A stretch of 64,000 nucleotides of DNA from Flavobacterium sp. 9R (GTDB lineage: Bacteria > Bacteroidota > Bacteroidia > Flavobacteriales > Flavobacteriaceae): contig NZ_LR733413.1 in NCBI RefSeq assembly GCF_902506345.1, positions 1,183,566 through 1,247,565 of the forward strand, read 5' to 3'. Under the pieces are notes generated by a model, which made no database searches, had not been told where the DNA came from, and saw nothing but the letters and a program-made list of their open reading frames with translations. Numbering within the stretch: position 1 is the first letter of the stretch; each line of letters opens with the position of its first letter. A program made the translations under genes and the position numbers. This document shows positions 16,677 through 25,776 of this stretch, in pieces.

Positions 16677-17957
16677 TTAGAAATTAGAATTCCATTTTTT
16701 AAAAATTATACATGCATTAACATCTCCAAAGCCAAAACTTGCTTTAGCAATATACTTCATTTTTTTTAGTATTGCAATTTGCGGAATTTTTGTCGTATCT
16801 ATTAAATCTAGAATGTCAGGGTTTAAATCTTCACAATTTATATTTGGAAAAATAAAATCATTATGCAATTGTAAAACTGTAGCAACACACTCGATACTAC
16901 CAGCTGCTGAAAGACAATGTCCAACCATTGATTTTAATGAATTTATATATGGAAAATCTTTACCTTTTAAATCCAATGCAGTACACCAATTTTCAATTTC
17001 AAATGCATCTTTAGAGGTCGCTGTTAAATGACCATTAATCGAATCTAATTCTCCTGCAGTAATACCACCATTTTCTAAGGCATCTTTTATGCATTTTTGA
17101 ACTGCAATACCGTTTGGAGCCGTCATAGAACCTTGTCCTCTTTGTCCACCAGAATTACAATTCCCTCCCATAATTTCTCCATAAATGGTTGCACCTCTCT
17201 CTAAAGCAGATTCTAAATCTTCAATAACTAAAGCTCCTGCTCCACTGCTTGGCACAAATCCAGAAGCCGATGCAGATAAAGGTCTTGAACCTTGTTCTGG
17301 GTTATCATTATACTTGAAAGTACAAACCTTCATTGCGTCAAAACCTCCCCAAATGTAAGGACCAGAATCACTTGTACTACCAACTAACATGCGCTTGGCT
17401 AAACCTGCTTGAATCCGCTCAAATCCCATTAAAATACTTTCAGCACCCGTTGTACATGCAGATGAATTAGTTGTTACTTGATTTCCTAATCCCAATTTAC
17501 CACCAAGATAGGCGCTTACACCACTATTCATAGTTTGGGCTACAGCTGTACTACCCAAACGACGGGTTTGCAAGTCATCAATTTTATAAATGCTTTCTCT
17601 AAATTTATCAATTCCAGATGTTCCAGTGCCAAAAATAGTTCCGCTGTCCCAGTCGGGTATTTCATTTGTTTCTATGGGAAGTCCAGCATTTTTCCATGCT
17701 TCCATTCCAGCAATAACTCCATATAAAATTCCAGAAGCCTTAAAATTTCTAAGTTCTAATGGAGTAAAATACTCAAGTGCTAACTCATCAGAAACAATAG
17801 GTTTTCCAGATATTTGACAAGAAAAAGCCAACTTTTCTAACTGAGGGTCATGCTTAATTCCTGAAGTACCATTTTTGATGGCTTCGGTAAAAGCTTGGAC
17901 TCCTACTCCATTTGGAGCAACTACTCCTAGACCAGTAATAACCACTCTTCTTTTCAT
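16677..17957 (-). CDS. Beta-ketoacyl-ACP synthase (FabF/KAS II-like)
   Basis: A 426-residue thiolase-fold condensing enzyme. It has the N-terminal RRVVITGLGVVAPNGVG, the active Cys in TTNSSACTTGAES, the first His in SINGHLTATSKD and the Lys/second His in SLKSMVGHCLSAAGS, so the C-H-H triad is intact. The ATG at 17957 was chosen over an in-frame TTG at 17966. It would elongate acyl-ACP for the operon. No ketoreductase is encoded nearby, so reduction must come from housekeeping FabG. Confidence 0.92.
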   Translation of the reverse strand: MKRRVVITGLGVVAPNGVGVQAFTEAIKNGTSGIKHDPQLEKLAFSCQISGKPIVSDELALEYFTPLELRNFKASGILYGVIAGMEAWKNAGLPIETNEIPDWDSGTIFGTGTSGIDKFRESIYKIDDLQTRRLGSTAVAQTMNSGVSAYLGGKLGLGNQVTTNSSACTTGAESILMGFERIQAGLAKRMLVGSTSDSGPYIWGGFDAMKVCTFKYNDNPEQGSRPLSASASGFVPSSGAGALVIEDLESALERGATIYGEIMGGNCNSGGQRGQGSMTAPNGIAVQKCIKDALENGGITAGELDSINGHLTATSKDAFEIENWCTALDLKGKDFPYINSLKSMVGHCLSAAGSIECVATVLQLHNDFIFPNINCEDLNPDILDLIDTTKIPQIAILKKMKYIAKASFGFGDVNACIIFKKWNSNF

Positions 17958-17980
17958 TTTTAGCAATTTTAGCTCAAAAT

Positions 17981-18409
17981 TTATTTAATCATTCCAGAAA
18001 TAATTCCTCTACAAACTATTTCTTGTTTTTCATTTTCCATCCATATTTTGCATTTTAACTTACCAAAACGGAAATATATTTTTTCAGAAAAGACAGTTAC
18101 GGTTTCACCTGGAAAAACAGGTTTTAAAAAATCAATTTCACTTGATGTTAAAGCAATTACACTTTCTTTTGTAAAGTTATCATTTAGAATAAAAATTCCC
18201 AAGCACACGACACCAATTTGCGCCATAGTTTCGGTCAAAATAACGCCAGGAGTTACCGGATTGTCTACAAAATGCCCTTTATAAAAATCCAAATTTTCTT
18301 CATATCTATAACTACCCTTAATGGTATTTTCATTAACATCAATAATGGTATCTACAAACAAAAAAGGTTTTCTGTAGGGTAATTTGGATATAATTTCTTG
18401 TGATCCCAT
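17981..18409 (-). CDS. 3-hydroxyacyl-ACP dehydratase family protein (FabZ-like)
   Basis: A 142-residue single hotdog domain carrying FYKGHFVDNPVTPGVILTETMAQIG near residues 43-66. This corresponds to the FabZ active region with its His (GHF) and Glu (TET). It would dehydrate 3-hydroxyacyl-ACP in the operon's fatty-acid-like supply line. It starts just downstream of the type III PKS stop (a three-base gap at 18410-18412). Confidence 0.88.
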   Translation of the reverse strand: MGSQEIISKLPYRKPFLFVDTIIDVNENTIKGSYRYEENLDFYKGHFVDNPVTPGVILTETMAQIGVVCLGIFILNDNFTKESVIALTSSEIDFLKPVFPGETVTVFSEKIYFRFGKLKCKIWMENEKQEIVCRGIISGMIK

Positions 18410-18412
18410 TTT

Positions 18413-19465
18413 TTAAAATTGTAATAAAACTCTTTGCGCCGAAAAGCCTGGACCAAAACTTAGCATCAGTCCTTTTGAACCTTTTATTGGTTTTTTATTC
18501 ATTATTTCTTCTAAGACATAGAGTACAGTTGCACTTGACATATTACCATAAGAACGTAACACCGATTTTGTTACCTCTATATTTTTCCCAAGACCTTCAA
18601 ATAGAGTTTCAACAGTTTCAATAATTTTCTTGCCTCCGGGATGAAAAATTAAATGGTCTATATCTGCAATATTTAACTGATGTTTTTCTAAAAATGGATG
18701 AATAATAGTTGGAAAATGATTCGCAATAGTTTCTGGGACAGCAATATCAAGAACCATTTGCAAACCAGAATTGGTCAATTCAAAACCCATCATTTCAATG
18801 GCATCATAAAAATGATACATTTCTTCTGCAATGATTTCAGGTCCTAAATCTTGTTCGTCAGAAGAAAGTAAAACACAAGCTGCACCATCTCCAAAAATTG
18901 CAGCACTCACAATATTTGCCATTGAAAAATCATCCAACTGAAAAGTTGCCGTTGGGCTTTCCACAGCAACAACAGCAGCTCTTTTTCCTGGGTTGGCCTT
19001 TAAAAAATTTTTAGCATAAATAATTCCAGATATACCTGCTGCACAGCCCATTTCGGTTACAGGCAAACGAACAACGTCTTGTCTTAAACGCAAACTATTG
19101 ATTAAATAAGCATCGAGTGATGGAATCATTATTCCTGTACAACTTACAGTAATTATAAAATCAATATCAGTAGCTTCCCATTGTGCTTGTTGCAATGCTT
19201 TATGAAGTACTTTTTCACCCAAATTGATTACTTCACGAACATAAATCGCATTTCGTTCTGCAAAACTGGTTTTGGTAAAAACTTCGACAGGATCCATTAT
19301 AGAATATCTTTTATCTACAGCTGCACCTTCAAAAATTTTTTTAACTTTTCGAATGAATCGTTCGTCTTGCCCTTCTAACCAAGCATCTAAAAAAGGAATA
19401 ATTTCTTCAGTAGCCTTAGAATAACTAGGTAATTGTTTGGCTACAGTACATATTTTTACACTCAT
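18413..19465 (-). CDS. Type III polyketide synthase (chalcone/stilbene synthase-like)
   Basis: A 350-residue homodimeric thiolase-fold enzyme. From the ATG at 19465 the catalytic triad is Cys141 (VTEMGCAAGIS), His275 (LIFHPGGKKI) and Asn308 (SYGNMSSAT), all intact, and the C-terminal GPGFSAQRVLL loop is present. That start overlaps the methyltransferase stop as ATGA, a typical coupling arrangement; an ATG at 19483 would add six residues. Such enzymes extend an acyl starter with malonyl-CoA and cyclise it to resorcinols, pyrones or related rings. Neighbouring KS/DH/ACP genes point to a fatty acyl starter. The product is not known to me. Confidence 0.93.
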   Translation of the reverse strand: MSVKICTVAKQLPSYSKATEEIIPFLDAWLEGQDERFIRKVKKIFEGAAVDKRYSIMDPVEVFTKTSFAERNAIYVREVINLGEKVLHKALQQAQWEATDIDFIITVSCTGIMIPSLDAYLINSLRLRQDVVRLPVTEMGCAAGISGIIYAKNFLKANPGKRAAVVAVESPTATFQLDDFSMANIVSAAIFGDGAACVLLSSDEQDLGPEIIAEEMYHFYDAIEMMGFELTNSGLQMVLDIAVPETIANHFPTIIHPFLEKHQLNIADIDHLIFHPGGKKIIETVETLFEGLGKNIEVTKSVLRSYGNMSSATVLYVLEEIMNKKPIKGSKGLMLSFGPGFSAQRVLLQF

Positions 19466-20181
19466 ATTTTTGAAATTATCCATTGGTATCTAAAAGCCCA
19501 TTTCCATTGAATGGACCATTTTTTTAAATTCAGTTGCGTTGAAAAATGATTTAGTTCTTCTTTTTTAAAACCTCTTAAAATTGAAGTTAAACCATCTTCT
19601 CGAGACATTGTATTTAGTCTAAAAACAAAACACAAGACTTGAAATAATCGATAAGCTAAACCACTTCGTTGCAAATCATTAATTACTATTCCTATTTTTG
19701 CATTCTTATAAAGCAAACGAAGCAACTTTAAAATCTCATCATCTTTAAAATGATGCAGTGTTAAGGTACATAAAAAAATATCACAATTCATTTCATTAAA
19801 AGATGGATCAAAAATATCTTCACAACGAAATGAAATATTTGGAAATGCACTAGATAATTCTTTTGCATGATTGATAGTAAAAGCATTAGCATCAACTCCA
19901 ATCAAATTAAAATCTAAGTTTAATTTTTGCGCATAATTTGCTAATGTTCTCAGCATATCACCATTCCCACATCCGATATCTATAATTGTTATTTCTCTTT
20001 CAAATATTTGTTTTTTAAGTAGTTGATTAACTCCATCTAAAGTAATTTTATTGCCACCTAAAAGTTGGTTAATTGCAGCTATTTTATCTAAAGCATCTCG
20101 AAGTTCTTCACCTTCTAAAGTAAAGTCGTCCATAATTTCAGCCGATGTGGTTCTATATTTTGTAGGAACAATGAGTTTCAT
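19462..20181 (-). CDS. Class I SAM-dependent methyltransferase
   Basis: A 239-residue protein with SAM motif I ITIIDIGCGNGDMLRTLANYA near residues 65-85, LIGVDANAF (motif II region) and CDIFLCTLTLHHF (motif IV region). It lies one base after the monooxygenase stop and overlaps the PKS start by four bases. By analogy with Streptomyces srsABC (PKS, methyltransferase, flavoprotein hydroxylase) it could methylate an alkylated phenolic ring, although its sequence class differs from SrsB as I remember it. This role is inference from context. Confidence 0.87.
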   Translation of the reverse strand: MKLIVPTKYRTTSAEIMDDFTLEGEELRDALDKIAAINQLLGGNKITLDGVNQLLKKQIFEREITIIDIGCGNGDMLRTLANYAQKLNLDFNLIGVDANAFTINHAKELSSAFPNISFRCEDIFDPSFNEMNCDIFLCTLTLHHFKDDEILKLLRLLYKNAKIGIVINDLQRSGLAYRLFQVLCFVFRLNTMSREDGLTSILRGFKKEELNHFSTQLNLKKWSIQWKWAFRYQWIISKI

Positions 20182-20182
20182 T

Positions 20183-21301
20183 TTATAAAGGATTACCGTG
20201 AGTCCGTTTTATTATTTGTTTTAAAACAAATGGAAACAAAACAACAATTTGTAAAACAAGTAATGTTAGTGTTTGTTGCACAAGGATTGTACTCAATACT
20301 CTTCCCATTGCCAATCTTTTTTTAAAGTTTAGATTCCAAGCCTTAGAATAGCGTTTTTCTAATTCGTTTCTGCTTATTTTTTTCTCATTTAAATATAATA
20401 CACACAATTCAGAAGCAATTTTCGCGCTGTGAATTGCCATTGCCATTCCGTTACCACACAAAGGATGAATTAGTCCAGCCGTATCACCTATCATCAGCAT
20501 ATGCTCTGAAACAGGTTCTTTTTTCTCAAATGAAATTTGGCTAATAGTCAAAGGCTTTTCAAATATTTGAACGCTATTCTCCAGAATTTGTTTCAATCTT
20601 TTATTTTTAAAAAGGACTTCTTTTTCAAAAGATGCAATGTTTTTGTATTTTTGAAAGGAAGAATAATTAGTTAAGTAACAAATGTTTATAGTGTCATTTT
20701 CAACTTTCGACACTCCGCAATAGCCTCCTTTGAAATGATATAAACCAACAAGATTATCAGAAAACTGACCTTTATAATGATTTTTCACCCCTAACCAAGG
20801 TGATTTTTTTATGATAAATGTTCTTTTTAATGAATAATCCAATTGGGCTCTTTTGCCATAAGCCCCTAATACAATTTGTGCTTTATAAATTGATTTTTCA
20901 ATTGTTTCAATAATGAAATGATTCTCATCAAATCGGCAATTTTCTACAGTTTGATTTATTATAGTACAACCATTTTCAATGGCTTTTTTGTACATAATAA
21001 AATCCAAGGTAAACCTACTGATGCCAAAACCCCCTAAAGGAAGCTTTTGAAGTATTCTTGCACCATAAAGGGTTTCAAATTCTAATTGATTAATTGCTGT
21101 GGGTTCTGCACTTTGTATTGGAATAGCAAGGGATTCAAGATATCCTCTTACTTCATTAGAAACATATTCTCCACAAACTTTGTGTTTTGGATATTCGTTT
21201 TTTTCGATAATAGTTACTGAAATTCCCTTTTGAGATAAATGAATTCCAGCAGTTAAACCTGCTAATCCACCTCCAATAATAACAACTTCTGTAGATACCA
21301 T
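20183..21301 (-). CDS. NAD(P)/FAD-dependent oxidoreductase (monooxygenase/geranylgeranyl-reductase-like)
   Basis: A 372-residue flavoprotein with STEVVIIGGGLAGLTAGIHL at the N-terminus and the second FAD motif MLMIGDTAGLIHPLCGNGMAMAIHSA near residue 275. The C-terminus has a hydrophobic segment (VQQTLTLLVLQIVVLFPFVL) that could anchor it to the membrane. It belongs to the PHBH/geranylgeranyl-reductase group, which hydroxylate aromatic rings or reduce prenyl chains. As first gene of the PKS operon it most likely hydroxylates or oxidises the PKS product, perhaps to a quinone. The ATG at 21301 was preferred to a TTG at 21319. Confidence 0.87.
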   Translation of the reverse strand: MVSTEVVIIGGGLAGLTAGIHLSQKGISVTIIEKNEYPKHKVCGEYVSNEVRGYLESLAIPIQSAEPTAINQLEFETLYGARILQKLPLGGFGISRFTLDFIMYKKAIENGCTIINQTVENCRFDENHFIIETIEKSIYKAQIVLGAYGKRAQLDYSLKRTFIIKKSPWLGVKNHYKGQFSDNLVGLYHFKGGYCGVSKVENDTINICYLTNYSSFQKYKNIASFEKEVLFKNKRLKQILENSVQIFEKPLTISQISFEKKEPVSEHMLMIGDTAGLIHPLCGNGMAMAIHSAKIASELCVLYLNEKKISRNELEKRYSKAWNLNFKKRLAMGRVLSTILVQQTLTLLVLQIVVLFPFVLKQIIKRTHGNPL

Positions 21302-21352
21302 ATTGGTAAATTTAGTCAAATGTTTTGTACTGAAGCAACAAGTACACTTTTA

Positions 21353-21390
21353 TTATAAAAAAACTGCTTTATCGGTAAAATAAAGCAGTT
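21353..21390 (-). terminator. Intrinsic terminator of acs
   Basis: On the minus strand AACTGCTTTAT pairs with ATAAAGCAGTT around a short loop and is followed by TTTTTTTAT. It lies 26 bases after the acs stop and separates acs from the PKS operon, which must therefore have its own promoter between 21302 and about 21352. Confidence 0.88.
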
Positions 21391-21415
21391 GTATAAAATA
21401 GTGTATGTAAGAGAA

Positions 21416-23323
21416 TTACAATCTATTGTTTTTAATTTCGTCCACAATTTCAGGATTAAGCAAAGTTGTGGTATCTCCAAAATTAGAGAAATCACCTTCA
21501 GCAATCTTACGTAATATACGACGCATAATTTTTCCTGAACGTGTTTTTGGTAAACCAGTTACAAACTGTATTTTATCCAATTTTGCAATTGGTCCAATAT
21601 GATCGGTAATGATTTGATTAATTTCTTTGACTAAATTATCTCTATCTCTAGATTCACCAGATTCTTTCAAGATAACGTAACCGTATAAGGCATTTCCTTT
21701 AATATCGTGTGGAAAACCAACAATTGCAGATTCAGCCACAGCTGGATGCTCATTGATAGCGTCTTCAATTGGAGCAGTACCCAAATTATGACCCGAAACA
21801 ATCACCACATCATCTACACGACCTGTGATTCTATAATACCCAACTTCGTCACGTAATGCACCATCTCCTGTAAAATATTTACCTGGGAACGATGAAAAGT
21901 AAGTATCAATATAGCGTTGATGGTCTCCCCATATTGTTCTTGCTATACCAGGCCAAGGGAATTTAATACACAAACTTCCTACTACTTGATTCCCTTCTAT
22001 TTCATTACGCTTATCATCCATTAATACAGGTTGAATACCAGGTAAAGGCAATGTAGCATAGGTTGGCTTCGTTGGTGTTACAAAAGAAATAGGCGCAATC
22101 ATGATACCACCGGTTTCAGTTTGCCACCATGTATCCACAATTGGACATCTTTTATCTCCAACGTGATCATTGAACCAGTGCCAAGCTTCTTCATTAATTG
22201 GTTCACCAACAGAACCAATAACTTTTAAAGACTTTAAAGGAAAACGCTGAACAAATTCTAAACTTTCTTTTGCTAGAGATCGAATTGCTGTTGGTGCAGT
22301 GTAGAATTGAGTAATTTTATGTTTTTCAATAGTTTCCCAAAAACGACTAAAATCTGGATAAGAAGGAATTCCTTCAAAAATAACGGTTGTTCCACCATTT
22401 AACAATGGACCGTAAAGTGTATAAGAATGCCCTGTAATCCAACCTATATCTGCTGTACACCAAAAAATATCATTTTCTTCGTGATTAAAAACGTTTTTGA
22501 AAGTATAAGAAGTGTACACCATATAACCTGCAGTAGTATGCACCATTCCTTTTGGTTTACCAGTAGAACCAGATGTATAAAGAATAAACAATGGATCTTC
22601 GGCATCCATTATTTCTGCAACATTGTTATCTGACGCTTGATCCAAAAGAGGCTGTAACCATTGATCCCTGCCAGCTTTCATAGTAATTGTTGTCTCCGTT
22701 CTCTTGGCAACCAATACAGATTGTACTGTAGGACAAGTCTCTAATGCTTCGTCAATAATTCCTTTCAAATCGATGGTTTTATTCCCTCTATATCCACCGT
22801 CAGAAGTGATGACCATTTTACATTCGCTATCATTGATTCTTGATGCTACAGCAGAAGAAGAAAATCCTGCAAAAATTACAGAGTGAATAGCTCCAATTCT
22901 AGCACAAGCTAAAATCGAAACAGCCAATTCTGGAATCATAGGTAAATAAATACAAACACGATCTCCTTTTGAAATCCCTTGTTCTCTCAAAACATTAGCC
23001 ATTTTACAAACTCGTTGATGCAATTCGTTATAGGTAATATGTTGTGCAGCTTCTTCTGGATTATTCGGTTCAAAAATTATGGCATTCTTTTCGCCTCGCT
23101 TGGCTAAGTGACGATCAATGCAGTTTTTGGTGATATTCACTTTGGCTTCTGTAAACCATTTTACTTCAGCAGTAGCCATATTAAAATCAACTACTTTATC
23201 CCAATATTGATACCAAGTAAAATTTTCTTCGGCAATTTTTCCCCAAAATTTTCTAGGCTCTCTAACCGATTTATTATAATGTTTAAAATATTGTTCTAAA
23301 TTTTCGATTTTAAAATAACTCAT
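21416..23323 (-). CDS. acs: Acetate--CoA ligase (acetyl-CoA synthetase)
   Basis: A 635-residue adenylate-forming enzyme with the AMP-binding P-loop LFILYTSGSTGKPKGMVHT, the WWQTETGG motif, the FTGDGALRDEVGYYRITGRVDDV hinge and the C-terminal catalytic lysine in LPKTRSGKIMRRILRKI, which is also the usual acetylation site. It makes acetyl-CoA from acetate and ATP. It is monocistronic with its own terminator. A TATATTTG box lies at 23389-23382 on the minus strand, about 60 bases upstream of the ATG. Confidence 0.96.
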   Translation of the reverse strand: MSYFKIENLEQYFKHYNKSVREPRKFWGKIAEENFTWYQYWDKVVDFNMATAEVKWFTEAKVNITKNCIDRHLAKRGEKNAIIFEPNNPEEAAQHITYNELHQRVCKMANVLREQGISKGDRVCIYLPMIPELAVSILACARIGAIHSVIFAGFSSSAVASRINDSECKMVITSDGGYRGNKTIDLKGIIDEALETCPTVQSVLVAKRTETTITMKAGRDQWLQPLLDQASDNNVAEIMDAEDPLFILYTSGSTGKPKGMVHTTAGYMVYTSYTFKNVFNHEENDIFWCTADIGWITGHSYTLYGPLLNGGTTVIFEGIPSYPDFSRFWETIEKHKITQFYTAPTAIRSLAKESLEFVQRFPLKSLKVIGSVGEPINEEAWHWFNDHVGDKRCPIVDTWWQTETGGIMIAPISFVTPTKPTYATLPLPGIQPVLMDDKRNEIEGNQVVGSLCIKFPWPGIARTIWGDHQRYIDTYFSSFPGKYFTGDGALRDEVGYYRITGRVDDVVIVSGHNLGTAPIEDAINEHPAVAESAIVGFPHDIKGNALYGYVILKESGESRDRDNLVKEINQIITDHIGPIAKLDKIQFVTGLPKTRSGKIMRRILRKIAEGDFSNFGDTTTLLNPEIVDEIKNNRL

Positions 23324-23445
23324 CTTTATTAATTTTTTGCGAAGATATTAATTCTATACTCTTATGTTGATAAATGAATATCAAATATACTAATTCCAAT
23401 ATTTAAGTTGCTATAATCTTTCCTATTTATGAACAATAAATTTTA

Positions 23446-23477
23446 AAAAAAAAAGACAAACTGCTAACAGTTTGCCC
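23446..23477 (-). terminator. Intrinsic terminator of the ilv operon
   Basis: On the minus strand GGCAAACTG-TTAG-CAGTTTGTC is followed by about ten T residues, a strong rho-independent terminator for ilvD-ilvB-ilvN-ilvC. The stem pairs nine bases including one G-U. Confidence 0.88.
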
Positions 23478-23532
23478 TTTTAAATAACAATTTAACTCTA
23501 ATTATAACAATATATTCTTTTTCCGGATTACA

Positions 23533-23563
23533 TTCACTTAACTCCCCAACGAAGTTAAGTGAA
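23533..23563. repeat. Inverted repeat in the ilvC 3' region
   Basis: TTCACTTAACT (23533-23543) and AGTTAAGTGAA (23553-23563) form a perfect 11-bp stem with a nine-base loop CCCCAACGA. No T tract follows on either strand, so it is not a typical terminator. It may stabilise the mRNA end. Confidence 0.6.
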
Positions 23564-23686
23564 CCTGACTATATCAAATCGTTTAGCCCAATTTTAAAAT
23601 TTAATAACTAATTCAAACTAAAACCATGAGAGTATCGATAAGATAGTTTTTCAGCACACGCTCCCTGTGTGGTAATTCCTTGTTTT

Positions 23687-25156
23687 TTAACCTATTTTTT
23701 TCATTGCAGTCATTGATTCACGCAACCAAGCTCCCACTTCTTCAATTGGGTGTTGACGGATGCTATTATTAACAGCAATTAATACTGCATTGTCAACTTC
23801 ATTTGAAGTTGAAAATGGTTTACCAATTACATTTGTATCAATAGCTTGCATAAAATCTACCAACAAAGGTTTGCACGCATGATCAAACAAATAACAACCA
23901 TATTCAGCTGTATCCGAAATGATTCGGTTCATTTCATATAATTTTTTTCTAGCTACAGTATTAGCGATCAAAGGCAATTCGTGTAATGACTCATAATAAG
24001 CTGATTCTTCAATGATTCCAGACTCTGTCATTGTTTCGAAAGCCAATTCTACACCAGCTTTAACCATTGCAATCATTAAAACGCCATTGTCAAAATATTC
24101 TTGTTCTGAGATCGTTGCAGCAGTTGGTTGTGTTTTTTCAAAATTGGTTTCAGCTGTAGCAGCTCTCCATGATAATAAGTTGATATCGTCATTTTCCCAA
24201 TCAATCATCATATTTCTTGAAAATTCACCAGAAATAATATCATCCATATGTTTTTGAAACAAAGGACGCATAATGTCTTTTAGTTCATCAGCTAATTCAT
24301 AGGCTTCAATTTTAGAAGGATTGTTCAAACGATCCATCATGTTAGTGATTCCACCATGTTTTAAAGCTTCAGTAATTGTTTCCCAACCGTATTGAATCAA
24401 TTTTGAGGCATAACCTGGCTCGATTCCTTTTTCTACCATTTTGTCAAAACACAAAATTGAGCCCGTTTGTAGCATACCACACAAAATGGTTTGCTCTCCC
24501 ATCAAATCTGATTTTACTTCGGCAACGAAAGAAGATTTCAAAACACCTGCTCTGTGACCACCTGTAGCCACTGCATACGCTTTTGCTTGCTCTAATCCTA
24601 CTCCATTTGGATCGTTTTCTGGGTGAACAGCAATTAAGGTAGGAACTCCAAAACCTCTTTTGTACTCTTCACGAACCTCTGATCCTGGGCATTTTGGAGC
24701 ACACATAATTACTGTAATATCTTTACGAATTTGCATTCCTTCTTCAACGATGTTAAAACCGTGAGAGTAAGCTAAAGTAGCTCCTTCTTTCATCAATGGC
24801 ATAATAGCACTTACTACAGCAGTATGTTGTTTATCTGGAGTTAAATTACAAACTAAATCTGCACTTGGAATCAATTCTTCATAGGTTCCAACTTTAAAAC
24901 CATTATCTGCAGCATTCATATAAGAAGCTCTTTTTTGAGCAATTGCCTCTGCACGTAAAGCATAAGAAATATCTAAACCAGAATCTCTCATATTTAAACC
25001 TTGGTTTAAACCTTGAGCTCCACAACCTACAATGACTACTTTTTTTCCTGCCAAAGCTGTTATTCCATTTGCAAATTCTGATTGATCCATGAATTCGCAA
25101 ACGCCTAATTGTTCTAGTTGTAATCTAAGTGGTAATGAATTGAAATAATTTGCCAT
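23687..25156 (-). CDS. ilvC: Ketol-acid reductoisomerase, class II
   Basis: A 489-residue enzyme of the long plant/enterobacterial-type form with a duplicated C-terminal knotted domain. The NADPH site is [31 protein letters not shown] near residues 33-63; [11 protein letters not shown] and the Mg-binding acidic residues of the helical domain follow. It converts acetolactate and acetohydroxybutyrate to the dihydroxy acids. It is the last gene of the ilvDBNC operon, 96 bases after ilvN. Confidence 0.96.
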   Translation of the reverse strand: MANYFNSLPLRLQLEQLGVCEFMDQSEFANGITALAGKKVVIVGCGAQGLNQGLNMRDSGLDISYALRAEAIAQKRASYMNAADNGFKVGTYEELIPSADLVCNLTPDKQHTAVVSAIMPLMKEGATLAYSHGFNIVEEGMQIRKDITVIMCAPKCPGSEVREEYKRGFGVPTLIAVHPENDPNGVGLEQAKAYAVATGGHRAGVLKSSFVAEVKSDLMGEQTILCGMLQTGSILCFDKMVEKGIEPGYASKLIQYGWETITEALKHGGITNMMDRLNNPSKIEAYELADELKDIMRPLFQKHMDDIISGEFSRNMMIDWENDDINLLSWRAATAETNFEKTQPTAATISEQEYFDNGVLMIAMVKAGVELAFETMTESGIIEESAYYESLHELPLIANTVARKKLYEMNRIISDTAEYGCYLFDHACKPLLVDFMQAIDTNVIGKPFSTSNEVDNAVLIAVNNSIRQHPIEEVGAWLRESMTAMKKIG

Positions 25157-25252
25157 TTTTTTAATATTTAATGAATGTAAAATTTTATAATTAATAGTTT
25201 TATTTGGTTTTGTTTTGAAATTCTAGTTATGGTAATTTCGAAAGCTTTTGCT

Positions 25253-25771
25253 TTATAAATTCTCTAATATTGCTGAAATTTCCATTTTCGTTTTTGAAAC
25301 TGAAATACGACCTGAACGCACAAATTGCATGATTCCAAATGGTTTTAGTTTAGCATACAACTCTTCTATTTCTGATCGTTTGCCTGATTTTGAAATCACA
25401 AAAAAGTCTCTCGAAACGGTTACAATTTGTGAATTACTTTCTTTGATTATATTTTGAATTTGTCGCTCATCAAAAAGTAAACTGGATTCGATTTTGAAAA
25501 TAGCGCTTTCCAAGAAGATGGTCTCTTCATCGATGTGGTAAAAAGCCTTAATTACTTCAATCTGTTTTTCGATTTGACCTACGATGTTTTGTACCCATTT
25601 TTCGGTTGTATTTACTACAATTACAAATCGAGAAACGTTTTCTATCTCTGATTCGGATACGTTCAAACTCAAAATATTTATATGTCGTTTCAGAAATATG
25701 CCTGAAATTCTATTCAATAAGCCTACGTTGTTTTCTGAATATACAGAAATCGTGAATGTTTTATTTTCCAT
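25253..25771 (-). CDS. ilvN: Acetolactate synthase small (regulatory) subunit
   Basis: A 172-residue protein with an N-terminal ACT domain (FTISVYSENNVGLLNRISGIFLKRHINILSLNVSESE) and a C-terminal regulatory domain. It binds the catalytic subunit IlvB and confers branched-chain amino acid feedback. It starts 5 bases after ilvB. The sequence is more diverged than that of IlvB but the ACT pattern is clear. Confidence 0.93.
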   Translation of the reverse strand: MENKTFTISVYSENNVGLLNRISGIFLKRHINILSLNVSESEIENVSRFVIVVNTTEKWVQNIVGQIEKQIEVIKAFYHIDEETIFLESAIFKIESSLLFDERQIQNIIKESNSQIVTVSRDFFVISKSGKRSEIEELYAKLKPFGIMQFVRSGRISVSKTKMEISAILENL

Positions 25772-25776
25772 AACTT

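Larger units (their letters stand above)
23324..23686. other. acs promoter region and ilvC 3' region
   Basis: A 363-base gap. It holds, from right to left on the minus strand, the 3' end of the ilv transcript with an 11-bp perfect hairpin (23533-23563), the ilvC terminator (about 23449-23477), and the acs promoter region with TATATTTG at 23389-23382. No coding sequence is apparent. Confidence 0.6.

Noticed and set aside
23533..23563. 11-bp hairpin considered as a terminator or riboswitch for acs
   Set aside because: No T tract follows on either strand and it lies upstream of the real ilvC terminator, within the ilv transcript; no riboswitch consensus is seen.
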